A stretch of 64,000 bases of DNA, taken from assembly GCF_030815415.1 (NCBI RefSeq), contig NZ_JAUSWW010000001.1, positions 9,734,001 to 9,798,000 of the forward strand. Direction: 5' to 3'. The notes under the pieces are model-generated. The model was given only the letters and a program-made list of their open reading frames with translations, was not told where the DNA came from and made no database searches. Shown piece by piece: positions 1 through 8,438 of the stretch (positions are counted from its first letter, which is position 1; every line of letters begins with the position of its first letter). The DNA is from Streptomyces canus. Lineage in GTDB: Bacteria > Actinomycetota > Actinomycetes > Streptomycetales > Streptomycetaceae. The position numbers and the translations under genes are program-made.

Positions 1-77
1 GCGGCACCGGCAACGGCACGGCGGTCGACGTCTGGTACTGCAACGGAAGCAGCAACCAGCAGTGGGCCAGGAGCTGA
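1..77 (+). CDS. C-terminal end of a ricin-type beta-trefoil lectin (CBM13-like) protein, partial
   Basis: The last 24 residues of a gene that starts before the window. In the frame beginning at base 3 they read G-T-G-N-G-T-A-V-D-V-W-Y-C-N-G and then S-N-Q-Q-W-A-R-S, followed by TGA at 75-77. The 'V-x-V-W-x-C-N-G-x-x-N-Q-x-W' pattern is the QxW repeat that closes ricin-type beta-trefoil (CBM13) domains. In Streptomyces this domain usually sits at the C terminus of secreted glycoside hydrolases or proteases and binds sugar. The catalytic part lies outside the window, so the enzyme cannot be named. A strong hairpin follows 46 bp after the stop. Confidence 0.8.
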   Translation, partial: GTGNGTAVDVWYCNGSSNQQWARS

Positions 78-122
78 TGCCGGCCCCTGTTCCCGCCGAT
101 TGCTGAACCAGTGATCCACACC

Positions 123-158
123 GCACGGGCCCGGCGAGCACCCTCGCCGGGCCCGTGC
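123..158. terminator. 16-bp-stem transcription terminator between convergent genes
   Basis: A perfect inverted repeat: GCACGGGCCCGGCGAG at 123-138, loop CACC at 139-142, and the reverse complement at 143-158. There is no long T tract, as is usual for actinobacterial terminators. It lies between the lectin stop (77, plus strand) and the sigma-factor stop (206, minus strand), so it probably ends transcription from both sides. Confidence 0.85.
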
Positions 159-205
159 GCGTCAGTGCGCCGACAGGGGTGACGGGTACAGGCGTCCGGC
201 GTGAC

Positions 206-1123
206 CTACCGGCGCGTGGTGAGCTTCGCTTCGAGGAGGTTCAGGGTGCGAGTCAGGATGCGGGACACGTGCATCTGGGAGATCCCGAGTTCCTCACCGA
301 TCGCGCGCTGCGTCATGTCGCCCACGTAACGCAGAGCAAGGATCTTGCGCTCCCGCTCCGGGAGGCCGGCGATGAGCGGTTTGAGAGCGTGCAGGTCCTC
401 GACCTTCTCCAGATCCGGGTCCGCGTAGCCGATGTGGTCGGCAAGGGTGTCCTCGGAATTCTCGGCATCGCTGGGAAAGTCGAGAGAGGACGAGGTGTAC
501 CCGTTCCCGGCGAGCAGGCCCTCGATGATCTCGTCCTCGTCGAGGTGCAGCTCTACGGCGAGTTCCGCCACGGTCGGCGGGCGGCCGTGGGTCTGCTCGA
601 GCCGGGCGGTGGCCTGGTTGAGGTCGAGGTGAAGTTCCTGCAGGCGGCGCGGGACGCGCACGGACCAGCTCGTGTCACGGAAGAACCGCTTGATCTCGCC
701 GATGATCGTCGGCAGCGCGAAGGTGGGGAACTCCACCCCGTACTGCGGGTCGAAGCGGTTGATGGCCTTGATCAGGCCGATGGTGCCGACCTGGACGACG
801 TCCTCGTACGACTCCCCGCGCACCCCCATGCGGCCGACCGCATAGCGGACCAGGGTGAGATTGAGTTCGACCAGGGAATTGCGCACGTAGGAGTGCTCCG
901 GCGAGCCCTCCTCCAGCGCGTCCAGCCGCGCGAACAAGGTCTTGGACAGCGCCCTGGCGTCGACAGCTCCGACCTGCTTCGGATCGGGCAGCGACGGCAG
1001 TCCCTCAAGGCCCGACACGTCCGCGCCGGCGGCACTCGGACCGGCGGTATGTCGGTCCGGGTACGGGGTTTCGTAGCCGGGATTGCTGTGAGTAGCGGTT
1101 ACCGTCGAGGTCGCCGTCGCCAT
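206..1123 (-). CDS. SigB/SigF-family RNA polymerase sigma factor
   Basis: A 305-residue alternative sigma factor of the sigma-B/F/G (group 3) type that directs RNA polymerase to stress or developmental promoters. Region 2 is at about residues 85-155 with the core-binding motif R-F-D-P-Q-Y-G-V-E-F-P-T-F-A, region 3 at about 160-215, and region 4 at about 250-298 with a helix-turn-helix reading T-Q-R-A-I-G-E-E-L-G-I-S-Q. ATG at 1123 is chosen because GGGAG lies 7 bases upstream; a longer open frame to 1249 lacks family similarity. Such factors are normally held by an RsbW-like anti-sigma ATPase and released by partner switching; an RsbW-like gene lies at 4144-4545 and SpoIIE phosphatases at 1946 and 34914. 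GGGTAT, the -10 element of SigB-type promoters, occurs on the minus strand at 1181-1186, but no matching -35 was seen. Confidence 0.93.
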   Translation of the reverse strand: MATATSTVTATHSNPGYETPYPDRHTAGPSAAGADVSGLEGLPSLPDPKQVGAVDARALSKTLFARLDALEEGSPEHSYVRNSLVELNLTLVRYAVGRMGVRGESYEDVVQVGTIGLIKAINRFDPQYGVEFPTFALPTIIGEIKRFFRDTSWSVRVPRRLQELHLDLNQATARLEQTHGRPPTVAELAVELHLDEDEIIEGLLAGNGYTSSSLDFPSDAENSEDTLADHIGYADPDLEKVEDLHALKPLIAGLPERERKILALRYVGDMTQRAIGEELGISQMHVSRILTRTLNLLEAKLTTRR

Positions 1124-1369
1124 GATCGCTCCCGAAATAAAGAAGGGCGCCCCCAAATGGAGCGCGTCGTGGAGTGGCGCATACCCCCTGACAGCCGAGA
1201 CATGTCTGTGACATAACTCTCCGTATGCGAACTGGCCGCTATGCCGCACCTGACATCACGGCCGGGATGCTCACACTCCGCACGGATAACGGCGGCTCGG
1301 CCATGCCTCACAGGTACCCGTACGGGTGAGGGCAGCCATGGCTCGCAGAGTTCAGGGCAGGGGAAACGA

Positions 1370-1606
1370 ATGGCCGAACTTTCACAGCTGTTGCAACAGA
1401 CCATGCGACGCAGGCACCTGAACGCACAGGACCTCGCCGACCGCACCGGCATCCGCACCCCTCGGATCCGCGTCTTCGCCCAAGACGGTGCCACCGGTCC
1501 CGTGCGCCCCACCCCCGAGGAACTGGCGGAACTCGCCGAGGCTTTGGCGCTGCCTCTGCTCGATGTCCAGGAAGCCGCGCATACCGCGGCACCGGCGTCG
1601 GCCTGA
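1370..1606 (+). CDS. Small helix-turn-helix protein (XRE-like)
   Basis: A 78-residue protein. ATG at 1370 follows CAGGGG by 6 bases. The N-terminal half (L-L-Q-Q-T-M-R-R-R-H-L-N-A-Q-D-L-A-D-R-T-G) reads like the first two helices of an XRE/Cro-type DNA-binding domain. The C-terminal half carries E-E-L-A-E-L-A-E-A-L-A-L-P-L, matching the last helix of such domains. It is transcribed divergently from the sigma-factor gene, with about 245 bp between starts, so it may be a local regulator; no target is visible. A degraded relative with the same C-terminal motif lies at 30198-30419. The domain assignment is by pattern only. Confidence 0.7.
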   Translation: MAELSQLLQQTMRRRHLNAQDLADRTGIRTPRIRVFAQDGATGPVRPTPEELAELAEALALPLLDVQEAAHTAAPASA

Positions 1607-1945
1607 CGCCTACCGCGGGACTCTCAGCACGCCGAAAGGCCGAGGCGCGGGAATGTCGTGGGCGAATCCGAGCCTTGATCACTTCACTTCGCGGGGTCGG
1701 CCGGGGCGCCAGGCCAGGCCCCGGATCGCCGTGCCCCGCTGAGCGTGTCTCCCGGCCAGGTGTGCCGGTCGGGTAGGCGGAGCCTGGTGGTGCCGCTGGG
1801 CCCCGACTACCCGCTCGGTATGCCCAGCGGCTGCGTGTGCGCGAAGCGTGGAGGCTTCGTGTGCCCGGAAGACTAGAGTGGGCACGCCCCCTTCATGGCG
1901 GCGTGGAGGGGTTCGGGTGGGGCTGGGTGGTGGGGAGAAAATCCT

Positions 1946-3190
1946 GTGAACGATCAGGACCGGGACGGCGGGAAGATGCTGGCCGGTCTGCTGGCCTCGA
2001 GCCAGCTGATTCCGCTGGAGTGGCTGCCGGCCAAAACGGCCGAGCATGCGGCGTACGCGGGTTTCACACAGGTACTGATCTACCTGGCGGACCTACAGCG
2101 CGAGATGCTGCACCTGCTGACCGGCCAGGGACTGGACGCCGCGGGCGACGGGGGCGCCGAGGAAGCCTCGATCAAGATCGAGGGGACGCTGCCGGGCCGG
2201 GCCTACCAGTACGGGCAGGTGCTGCAAAGCGGCAGCTCGGCCCCCGAGACACAGCAGTGGTGGGTGCCGTTGCTCAACGGCACCGAGCGGCTCGGCGTAC
2301 TGCGCCTCACCGCGCAGGCGGATGACGCGCGCACCCGGGAGAACATGGAACTGCTGGCCTCCCTGCTCGCACTGATCATCGTGAGCAAACGGCAGAGCAG
2401 CGACTCCTACGCCCGGCTGATGCGCACCGAACCGCTGAACATCGCCGCCGAGATGCAGTGGCATCTGATGCCGCCTCCCACCTACGCCGACAGCCGCGTG
2501 GCGATCTCCGCGGCGATGGAACCGGCGCACCACGTCAGCGGCGACGCCTATGACTACGCCACCGCCGGCTCGGTGGTGCACGTATCGATCTTCGACGCGA
2601 TGGGCCACGACACCGCCGCCGGCCTGACCGCGGCCCTGGCCATGGGGACCTGCCGCAACACCCGCCGCCAGGGCGGGAGCCTGCTCGACATCGGCGAAGC
2701 GGTCGAGCAGGCGTTGATCAAGCAGTACGACCGAACGCGCTACGTCACCGGCGTCCTGGCCGATCTCGACACCGACACCGGAGTCCTGACCTGGGTCAAC
2801 CGCGGCCACCCCGCGCCGGTACTCATCCGTGCGGGCCGTTCCGGCAGCCAGCTGTCCTGCAAACCCGCACACCCGATGGGCACGGCGCTGGGGCTGGAGG
2901 CCACCATGTGCCGTGAGCAGCTGGAACCGGGTGACCGCATCGTGTTCTACACCGACGGCATCACCGAAGCCCGCGGCCGCGGCGACAGCGAACTCGGTGT
3001 GGAACGCTTCACCGACTTGCTGGTCCGTCAGCACGCCGACGGGCTGCCCGTCGCCGAAACCCTGCGTCGTCTCATCCAAACGCTCCTCGACCACCACGAC
3101 GGACAGCTCCAGGACGATGCCACCATCCTGATCTGCCGTTGGCTCGGCCCCGCCCCTGCTCCGACGGCAGTTCAGACGGATCGCGCCTGA
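1946..3190 (+). CDS. PP2C-type (SpoIIE/RsbU family) serine phosphatase with N-terminal GAF-like domain
   Basis: A 414-residue protein. Residues about 35-145 look like a GAF sensor domain. The SpoIIE-type PP2C domain spans about 180-400, with metal-binding motifs S-G-D-A-Y-D-Y (198-204), F-D-A-M-G-H-D-T-A-A-G, N-R-G-H-P-A-P, Y-T-D-G-I-T-E-A and D-D-A-T-I. Phosphatases of this class dephosphorylate STAS-type anti-anti-sigma factors and so release a sigma factor from its RsbW-like ATPase. GTG at 1946 is preferred over an upstream ATG (1895) because GGGGAG stands 8 bases before it. No transmembrane segment is seen. Its place between a SigB-type sigma gene and an RsbW-like ATPase gene fits a stress-signalling role; direct partnership is inferred. 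Confidence 0.9.
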   Translation: MNDQDRDGGKMLAGLLASSQLIPLEWLPAKTAEHAAYAGFTQVLIYLADLQREMLHLLTGQGLDAAGDGGAEEASIKIEGTLPGRAYQYGQVLQSGSSAPETQQWWVPLLNGTERLGVLRLTAQADDARTRENMELLASLLALIIVSKRQSSDSYARLMRTEPLNIAAEMQWHLMPPPTYADSRVAISAAMEPAHHVSGDAYDYATAGSVVHVSIFDAMGHDTAAGLTAALAMGTCRNTRRQGGSLLDIGEAVEQALIKQYDRTRYVTGVLADLDTDTGVLTWVNRGHPAPVLIRAGRSGSQLSCKPAHPMGTALGLEATMCREQLEPGDRIVFYTDGITEARGRGDSELGVERFTDLLVRQHADGLPVAETLRRLIQTLLDHHDGQLQDDATILICRWLGPAPAPTAVQTDRA

Positions 3191-3223
3191 ACTCGTCGTT
3201 GCGGGCCGTGTACCGGCGGGGCC

Positions 3224-3787
3224 TCAGTCGGCGGCATTGGACGGCCGCTTGGTCAGGCGGTGCCACCAGTGACGGCGCCGGGGGTGCACGGCGCGGCCGA
3301 GCCGACGGCCGATCAGCAGGTAGCCCAGCAGAGCGCCTGCCGTGTTGAGCAGGACGTCGTCGATGTCGAAGGCCCGCCCGGTGATCAGGGCGCCCTGGAC
3401 GAGTTCGACCAGAAGCATCAACAGCGCCGTGCACGCTGCCACGCGCAGCAGCCCGCGGGCTCTGGGAACGAGCACCGGCAGCAGTACGCCGAAGGGGATG
3501 CCCAGCACGATGTTGCCGCCGAGCTGCTTGACCGTGTCACGGAAGGCGGGCTGTGCGAGGTAGTTGCGGATGGAGTCCCCGGGGCGCAGATTGCTGTGCG
3601 TCAACGACGCGGAGGCGGCCGAGGGTTCCAGCGTCAGTCGGGCCAGCACCACCGCGAAGGCCACTGCTGCCGCGAACGCCAGCAGCATGGCCACCACCCG
3701 GCCCCACCACGAGATGACGGACCTGCCCGGGCCCGCCCGGCCCGCTGCTGACTTTTCGGCCTTGCCCTGCAGAACTGCGCGCGCCAT
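3224..3787 (-). CDS. VanZ-like family membrane protein
   Basis: A 187-residue membrane protein. Hydrophobic segments occur near the N terminus (V-V-A-M-L-L-A-F-A-A-A-V-A-F), in the middle (I-V-L-G-I-P-F-G-V-L-L-P-V-L-V) and toward the C terminus (A-A-C-T-A-L-L-M-L-L-V-E-L-V-Q). The stretch G-R-A-F-D-I-D-D-V-L-L-N-T-A-G-A-L-L-G-Y is the hallmark of the VanZ family, whose founder affects teicoplanin resistance; the role of most actinobacterial members is unknown. ATG at 3787 has GGGGG about 6 bases upstream and is preferred to GTG at 3814, which has no usable spacing. The C terminus is basic. It converges with the upstream phosphatase gene. Confidence 0.85.
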   Translation of the reverse strand: MARAVLQGKAEKSAAGRAGPGRSVISWWGRVVAMLLAFAAAVAFAVVLARLTLEPSAASASLTHSNLRPGDSIRNYLAQPAFRDTVKQLGGNIVLGIPFGVLLPVLVPRARGLLRVAACTALLMLLVELVQGALITGRAFDIDDVLLNTAGALLGYLLIGRRLGRAVHPRRRHWWHRLTKRPSNAAD

Positions 3788-4143
3788 CACGGCCCCCGTT
3801 CGGGTTGGTTGCACCTTCCGTTACCCCAACTCCGCCAGAACACCGCCTGCATGACCATTCAGGCGCTCAGCGGTTGGTCGGCACGCTGATGACCTGGGCG
3901 GTGATCACCGTTGTCTGCGGGGGCCGTCACCTGGGTACTGGGGGAGTAGGGGGCTCACGGGCTCGGGCACGCCAAGTAACGCCACAGGCCTACGCCGTCA
4001 GGCGGACCGCAGCAGTAGCGGTTCCAGGGTCCGGCTGCTGCCGCGGGCGAGCGCCAGCGCGAGGGGCCGGGCCCCTTCCCGCAGCCGGGTCCGCCGACAG
4101 GGATCCTGCGGCGTCGGCGATGCCGCTCCAGCCGGCCTCCGTG

Positions 4144-4545
4144 TCAGTGGGACAGCGGCAGCAGCGCGGACACCGTCTTCCCACCGGGCCGGGTGCTGAC
4201 CTCCACGTCTTCGGACAGCTCCCGCACCATCTGCCAGCCGAACCCGCCCGGCTCGCCTGCGCTTCTCCGCTGCAGCGAGGGGGCGGTGGCGCTGGCGTCT
4301 TCCACCGTCACCGTCACCGCTCCCGGACCGGCCACCAGGCGGAACCGGGTCACTCCACCGGCGTGCCGCACCGCGTTGGTGACCAGCTCCGACACCACCA
4401 GCAGCACCGCGTCCGTGTCGTCTCCGGCAGGTGCGGCCACCGCGGACAAGAACCCGCGCGTGACATCCCTCGCCCGCTTCGCGGTCTGCGGACTGGCCCC
4501 ATGCAGGGCCTTATGGTCTTCCTCGTCTTCCTCGGATGGGCGCAC
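4144..4545 (-). CDS. RsbW-like ATP-binding (HATPase_c_2) anti-sigma regulatory protein
   Basis: A single GHKL ATPase domain of 133 residues. The N-box is E-L-V-T-N-A-V-R-H-A (about 53-62), followed by V-T-V-E-D-A-S (79-85) and the G-box G-G-F-G-W-Q-M-V-R-E-L (about 100-110). Proteins of this size and type are serine kinases that bind sigma factors or anti-anti-sigma factors. GTG at 4545 is preferred because GGAGG is 9 bases upstream; the frame stays open to 4611. Neighbouring sigma-factor and SpoIIE genes make a role in the same circuit plausible, but Streptomyces genomes carry dozens of such ATPases and the partner cannot be assigned. Confidence 0.88.
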   Translation of the reverse strand: MRPSEEDEEDHKALHGASPQTAKRARDVTRGFLSAVAAPAGDDTDAVLLVVSELVTNAVRHAGGVTRFRLVAGPGAVTVTVEDASATAPSLQRRSAGEPGGFGWQMVRELSEDVEVSTRPGGKTVSALLPLSH

Positions 4546-4896
4546 GATCACAATCCTCCATGGGGTGGATACTCCGACCCCTTTTCGCCTGCCCGGAGAA
4601 GCTCCCGCCATCCCTTCTCGCTCGATGTGACCGTGAGCGCGTCCACACCGACCGTGGTGGTAAGGACGTCAGGTGGGAGGGCGCCGACACGAAAACATTC
4701 CTCATACCCTGGCGCGATGGCGGATCTGCAGGTCGTTGCGCCACGGTCGCTTGCGCTTCCCTGTCCTGAGAAGCAGGGGGCCAGACGGGAGGCGCCGGAG
4801 GGGGCAGTTCCAAGCATTGTCCGCCCAGGACAGCAGGAGCCGTCCGCCCCTCCGGTCCAGTATCCACCGTATGGCGAGCAGGTAGTTGAGCCCGCG

Positions 4897-5010
4897 TCAG
4901 TCACAGAAGAACAGGGCAGTTCCGTCCAGCACCAGATACCGGTGCCCTGCTGTGTAGTCCTCGCAGCTGGTGACCTCGGTGACGGTCAGGCGGTGGGTCT
5001 GCGTCGACAT
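4897..5010 (-). CDS. Small protein of unknown function (37 aa)
   Basis: A short open frame with a strong translation start: GAGGAGG lies a few bases before ATG at 5010. The product starts M-S-T-Q-T-H-R-L-T-V-T-E-V and ends D-G-T-A-L-F-F-C-D. It has no signal peptide and no membrane segment; alternating hydrophobic residues suggest a small beta-rich fold. I do not recognise the family. It is divergent from the DUF3662-domain gene at 5150, with 139 bp between starts, so the two may share a control region. Confidence 0.55.
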   Translation of the reverse strand: MSTQTHRLTVTEVTSCEDYTAGHRYLVLDGTALFFCD

Positions 5011-5149
5011 CGCACCTCCTCGCGGGCCATCGCGGAAGCGGTGAGTAAGCCACCCGCCCTCGCTGCGACCGCCGGGTGCTCCCCGCATCGTCTGGATCAA
5101 CACCCGTACGGACGAGCGTGTCCAGCTCCCCGGAGGGCAGCTGCAGAAG

Positions 5150-5554
5150 ATGAGATCCCTCGCCGCCCTGGAACACACCATGGAGCGATGGAGCAATGCT
5201 CTGTGGACGTTGCTCATCCCTCTTGCCCACAAACAGCACGATCACGCAGACGTGGTGAGGACGCTGTACCGGGAGTGTGATGACCGTGCATTGATTTTGG
5301 ACCGGCGACGTGTCCTGGTGCCCAACGCGTTCGTCATCGAGCTGCCACCGCAGTCACACCAGCAACTGGCCAGCACCAGCCGACAACTGGGCGCACATTT
5401 GTCGAGCCACGTGCGTCGGCATGCCGCGGAACAGGGCTACATCTTCGCCGGACCGGTGGCCGTCCAGCTGATCCGAGTGCAGGAAGACACGGTCGGCCGC
5501 TTCCGTGTCCGCAGCCGAATCGCCCCCGAGGGGGCCGGGCCCCTCGGCAGGTGA
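5150..5554 (+). CDS. Stand-alone DUF3662 (FhaA N-terminal-like) domain protein
   Basis: A 134-residue protein matching the N-terminal DUF3662 domain of actinobacterial FhaA proteins. Seen are L-Y-R-E-C-D-D-R-A-L-I-L-D-R-R-R (about residues 39-54), V-P-N-A-F-V-I-E-L, A-A-E-Q-G-Y-I-F-A-G-P-V-A-V and F-R-V-R-S-R. In FhaA this domain precedes a linker and a C-terminal FHA phosphothreonine-binding domain. Here the gene stops soon after the R-V-R-S-R segment, so there is no FHA domain. ATG 5150 has GGAGG about 13 bases upstream, which is long; the next ATG (5180) would remove part of the domain. It may be a truncated copy or a regulator that lost the FHA half. Confidence 0.75.
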   Translation: MRSLAALEHTMERWSNALWTLLIPLAHKQHDHADVVRTLYRECDDRALILDRRRVLVPNAFVIELPPQSHQQLASTSRQLGAHLSSHVRRHAAEQGYIFAGPVAVQLIRVQEDTVGRFRVRSRIAPEGAGPLGR

Positions 5555-5595
5555 GCATCCTGCTGTCTCACCCCTGCCCTCCAACCCGCCAGCTA

Positions 5596-6750
5596 TCAGC
5601 GCGTGCTACTCACCCCTGGGTGGGGGTAGGTGGCTGAGCGGTGCTGGAAGGAGAGGATCTTCGGGTTCTGGATGACGCCGTCGCGGATCTCGATGGCCTT
5701 TTTGACGGTGGTGTCGGCGTCCCATGCCGTGGGGCCGCTCATGACCTTGGGCAGGTAGGGAAGGAGCGCTTCGCTTATTTCCCAGGTGGCGGAGTTCCAC
5801 AGGTGGGACGGGCTGTGGTCCACCGCGTAGTAGTGGCAGCCGGATCCCACCGAGAGCATGGGCTCACCGAAGGTGGTCGGGCGGGCCCAGCCGAAGCCCA
5901 TGCCCTGGTCGCAGGCAACGTCGATGAAGAACGTTCCCGGCCGGAAGAGGGCGAGTTCCTCGTCGGTGACGAACATGAGCGGCGCGTCGGTGTCCTGCAG
6001 GACGCAGTTGACGATGATGTCGAACCCGGCCAGATACTCCGCGAGCGGCTGGGAACCGGCCGCGGTGACGGCCTGCAGGCGCGAAGGATCGTGTTCCTGT
6101 TCCTCGAAGTGGCCCATCACCACCGAGGGCATCGGTGATGCCACCGCTGCCGCGGCGCGTTGGGTCAGCACGGTGACGTCGGAGACGCCCATGGCGCCCA
6201 GGCCTGTGACCGCTCCGCGCGCCGTGGCGCCGAAGCTGATGACCACCGCACGCAGGCGGCGCCCGTAACTACCGGTCAGCCCGCCGAGTTGCAGGGCGTG
6301 CAGCACCGAGCAGTAGCCGGCGAGCTCGTTGTTCTTGTGGAACACATGGACGCTGAAGGCGCCCGTGGAGGTCCAGTGGTTCATGGCTTCCCAAGCGATC
6401 AGGGTCAGCCGTTTGTCGATGCCGATCTGGGTCATCTTCTCGTCCTGCACGCAGTGCGGCCATCCCCACAGCACCTGGCCCTCGCGCAGCTCGGCGATGT
6501 CGTCGTGCGTGGGTTTGGGCAGCAGGACGATGTCGCTCTCGGCGATGAGTTGCTCGCGGGAGCGCAGTCCGGCCACGAGTGGTCGCAGGGCGTCGTCGGC
6601 GACGCCGAACCGTTCGCCGTAACCCTGTTCGAGGAAGATCCTCTCGCGTATGGCCGGGGCGATCCGGTCGAGGTGGTGGGGGTGCAGCGGCAGACGGAAC
6701 TCGTTCTCCTTGCGGGAGGAGGCGAGTACTCCGAGGCTCATAAGGCTCAT
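5596..6750 (-). CDS. N5-(carboxyethyl)ornithine synthase-like / alanine-dehydrogenase-family enzyme
   Basis: A 384-residue enzyme related to alanine dehydrogenase and to N5-(carboxyethyl)ornithine synthase, which condenses pyruvate with the side-chain amine of ornithine or lysine using NADPH. The N terminus S-S-R-K-E-N-E-F-R-L-P-L-H-P and E-Q-G-Y-G-E-R-F-G are the family's substrate-domain signatures. H-N-E-like H-K-N-N-E-L-A-G-Y precedes the Rossmann segment V-V-I-S-F-G-A-T-A-R-G-A-V. The C-terminal part holds V-D-V-A-C-D-Q-G-M-G and Y-Y-A-V-D-H-S-P-S. ATG 6750 starts the conserved region; the frame stays open to 6969 but the extra residues look non-coding. The substrate is inferred from family resemblance only. 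Confidence 0.8.
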   Translation of the reverse strand: MSLMSLGVLASSRKENEFRLPLHPHHLDRIAPAIRERIFLEQGYGERFGVADDALRPLVAGLRSREQLIAESDIVLLPKPTHDDIAELREGQVLWGWPHCVQDEKMTQIGIDKRLTLIAWEAMNHWTSTGAFSVHVFHKNNELAGYCSVLHALQLGGLTGSYGRRLRAVVISFGATARGAVTGLGAMGVSDVTVLTQRAAAAVASPMPSVVMGHFEEQEHDPSRLQAVTAAGSQPLAEYLAGFDIIVNCVLQDTDAPLMFVTDEELALFRPGTFFIDVACDQGMGFGWARPTTFGEPMLSVGSGCHYYAVDHSPSHLWNSATWEISEALLPYLPKVMSGPTAWDADTTVKKAIEIRDGVIQNPKILSFQHRSATYPHPGVSSTR

Positions 6751-7099
6751 GTGGGGCGGCTCATTTCTGTCCGGACACGATGTGCTCCGGCCTTGCCGTT
6801 CCCCGAGGGCGACGCCGAAATGGGTGACGGCGTGCGAGGTGCGCTCGGTAATGCCACCGTACTCCGGTATCGGCCGCTCAGTGGCCGCCGCTCGTTTGAG
6901 CTCGAAGGATCCACAGGTCAGGCCCGGTGGAGGTCTGAAAGGGCTGCCGGTGGGCTGGTGTTGTGGCATGGTCCGCTGTTCGAGCCGGTGGCGCGACTGG
7001 ATCTCAGATGAACCCCGCGGTGATCATGTTCTCCGCGGCCCTCCAGAAGAGCCGAACCCTTGTCATGTGCCGGACTCGTTGTGATTCGGGTCCCTGCTG
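6751..7099. other. Intergenic region, 349 bp
   Basis: Lies upstream of the ornithine-synthase-like gene and downstream of the SDR at 7100, both on the minus strand. It should hold the promoter of the former. No clear inverted repeat, coding remnant or promoter consensus was recognised. Confidence 0.4.
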
Positions 7100-8035
7100 T
7101 CAGCTGGCGGGGAAGTAGTGGCCGTTGTCCAAATCGGTGAGCAGGCTGGGCTGAGCTGGTTCCCAGCCGAGGGTCCGGCGGGTGATGAGGTTGGACGCCG
7201 GGTAGTTCTGCGTGACGATGTTCGCGAGGAACCCAAAGTATCCCGGCACCATCAGTACGTCCGCGGGAACACTGACGGCGGGCAGGCCCAGACGGCTGGC
7301 AATGGCCTCGGCGATCTCACGGAGCGGGATGGCCCCGTCCGCAACCGCGTGCCAGTGGTTGCCGGCCGGCCCCTTCTCCAGGGCCAAGCGGAACAAGGAG
7401 GCGACGTCGCGGACGTGCACGGCGTTCCACAGGTTCGCGCCGTCTCCGGGGTAGCCGACGAAACCCTTCTCCTTCGCGAGCGCGATCAGCTGTACGAGGA
7501 AGCCGGCACGATCGGTCGTGCTGTGCGCGATGTTGGCGATCCGTACGACCGAAGACCGCACTCCCTGCTCAGCGAGGCCGACCACGGTGGTTTCCACGAC
7601 GTTGCGAACCCGCAGGGTGCCCTTGTACTCATCCCCGCCGGGAAGGGCCGGGTCCTCCTCGGTGACCGGTCGGCCCAGGTTCCCTGGCGAGCCTATGCTC
7701 CCCGCCGCGACCAGCGGCTTCCCGGTTCCCGCCAGTGCCTCGCCGTACGCGAGCATGATCGGGAGCTCGGCGGCGGCCACGGCGTCGATCCCGCCGGAGG
7801 GAAGCAGGTCTTGCCTGTGTGCGACGTGGATGACGCCGTCGGAGTCCGCGGCCGCCTCCTTGAGTCCGTCGAGATCCTCGAGGTCGCCGCGACGCACCTT
7901 CGCGCCCAGCGCGGACACCGCTGTTGCGGCCGTGTCGGAGCGGGCCAGGCCGGTGACCTCATGTCCGGCGGCGATGAGCTCGGGGATGATGTACGAACCG
8001 GCATGGCCGGTCCCACCAGTGACGAAAACGCGCAT
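7100..8035 (-). CDS. NAD(P)-dependent SDR (atypical, epimerase/dehydratase-like)
   Basis: A 311-residue extended or atypical short-chain dehydrogenase. The dinucleotide motif G-G-T-G-H-A-G-S-Y-I is at residues 7-16. D-L-E-D-L-D-G-L (51-58) and S-D-G-V-I-H-V-A-H follow the Rossmann pattern. A classical Y-x-x-x-K pair is not obvious near S-I-G-S-P-G-N-L-G, so it may be an NmrA-like or atypical reductase. The C-terminal part (H-V-R-D-V-A-S-L-F-R-L-A-L-E) is that of epimerase-type SDRs. ATG 8035 has AAGGAG about 8 bases upstream. It follows the F420-reductase-like gene and its decayed partial copy on the same strand. Substrate unknown. Confidence 0.85.
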   Translation of the reverse strand: MRVFVTGGTGHAGSYIIPELIAAGHEVTGLARSDTAATAVSALGAKVRRGDLEDLDGLKEAAADSDGVIHVAHRQDLLPSGGIDAVAAAELPIMLAYGEALAGTGKPLVAAGSIGSPGNLGRPVTEEDPALPGGDEYKGTLRVRNVVETTVVGLAEQGVRSSVVRIANIAHSTTDRAGFLVQLIALAKEKGFVGYPGDGANLWNAVHVRDVASLFRLALEKGPAGNHWHAVADGAIPLREIAEAIASRLGLPAVSVPADVLMVPGYFGFLANIVTQNYPASNLITRRTLGWEPAQPSLLTDLDNGHYFPAS

Positions 8036-8138
8036 GCTGCTGCTCCTTGTGAGAGTAGGTGGAGGGACTGTTCTCCTCGTGCTGTAGATCGACTGGCGCG
8101 ATGTGGCGCGAGAAGTGGTGGTAAGGGTGCGTTGAGCT

Positions 8139-8315
8139 GAGAACGCTGACGCCGGGGAAGAAGCTCGAGTGCTTGACGGAGTGGGTGACGAGGCCCAACT
8201 GCAACAGGGTGACGTTCTTCAGCGTCTGCGCCCTTGCCAGCGGCCCGGCGTCCATCGGGCGTAAGCCCAGGCTCTCGATGGACGCCGACACGCGTGTCAC
8301 GGAACCGAGCTTCAT
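8139..8315 (-). pseudogene. Remnant of an NAD(P)-binding F420-reductase-like protein (C-terminal part)
   Basis: The minus strand encodes S-I-E-S-L-G-L-R-P-M-D-A-G-P-L-A-R-A-Q and then T-L-K-N-V-T-L-L-Q-L-G-L-V. This corresponds to the C-terminal third of F420-dependent NADP-reductase-like proteins. The same stretch in the adjacent intact gene (8439-9062) reads F-I-E-S-L-G-L-R-P-L-D-V-G-G-L. The remnant has no N-terminal Rossmann domain and runs into unrelated sequence after G-V-S-V-L. The open frame continues to 7959, but that part overlaps the SDR start and is not similar to anything recognised. It probably comes from a second copy once standing here. Confidence 0.65.
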
Positions 8316-8438
8316 CGCGAGAGTCTTCTCGGGCAGGATCGTTCGCCGACGTTGATATCCGACATCAGCAGGTCGGTGATCCGGCAGTCATTGTCAGGCG
8401 CACGGCGCTCTGTGCGTCGCCTGCTCGGCCGCGGGAGC

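Noticed and set aside
1181..1186. SigB-type -10 element GGGTAT (minus strand) before the sigma gene, suggesting autoregulation.
   Set aside because: No GTTT-like -35 at 14-16 bp spacing, so it is kept only as a remark in the gene entry.
3805..5280. A 491-residue plus-strand open frame.
   Set aside because: It lies antisense to the RsbW-like ATPase gene and the 37-aa gene; composition is Arg/Pro/Ser-rich without any family motif. Long open frames are expected opposite GC-rich genes.
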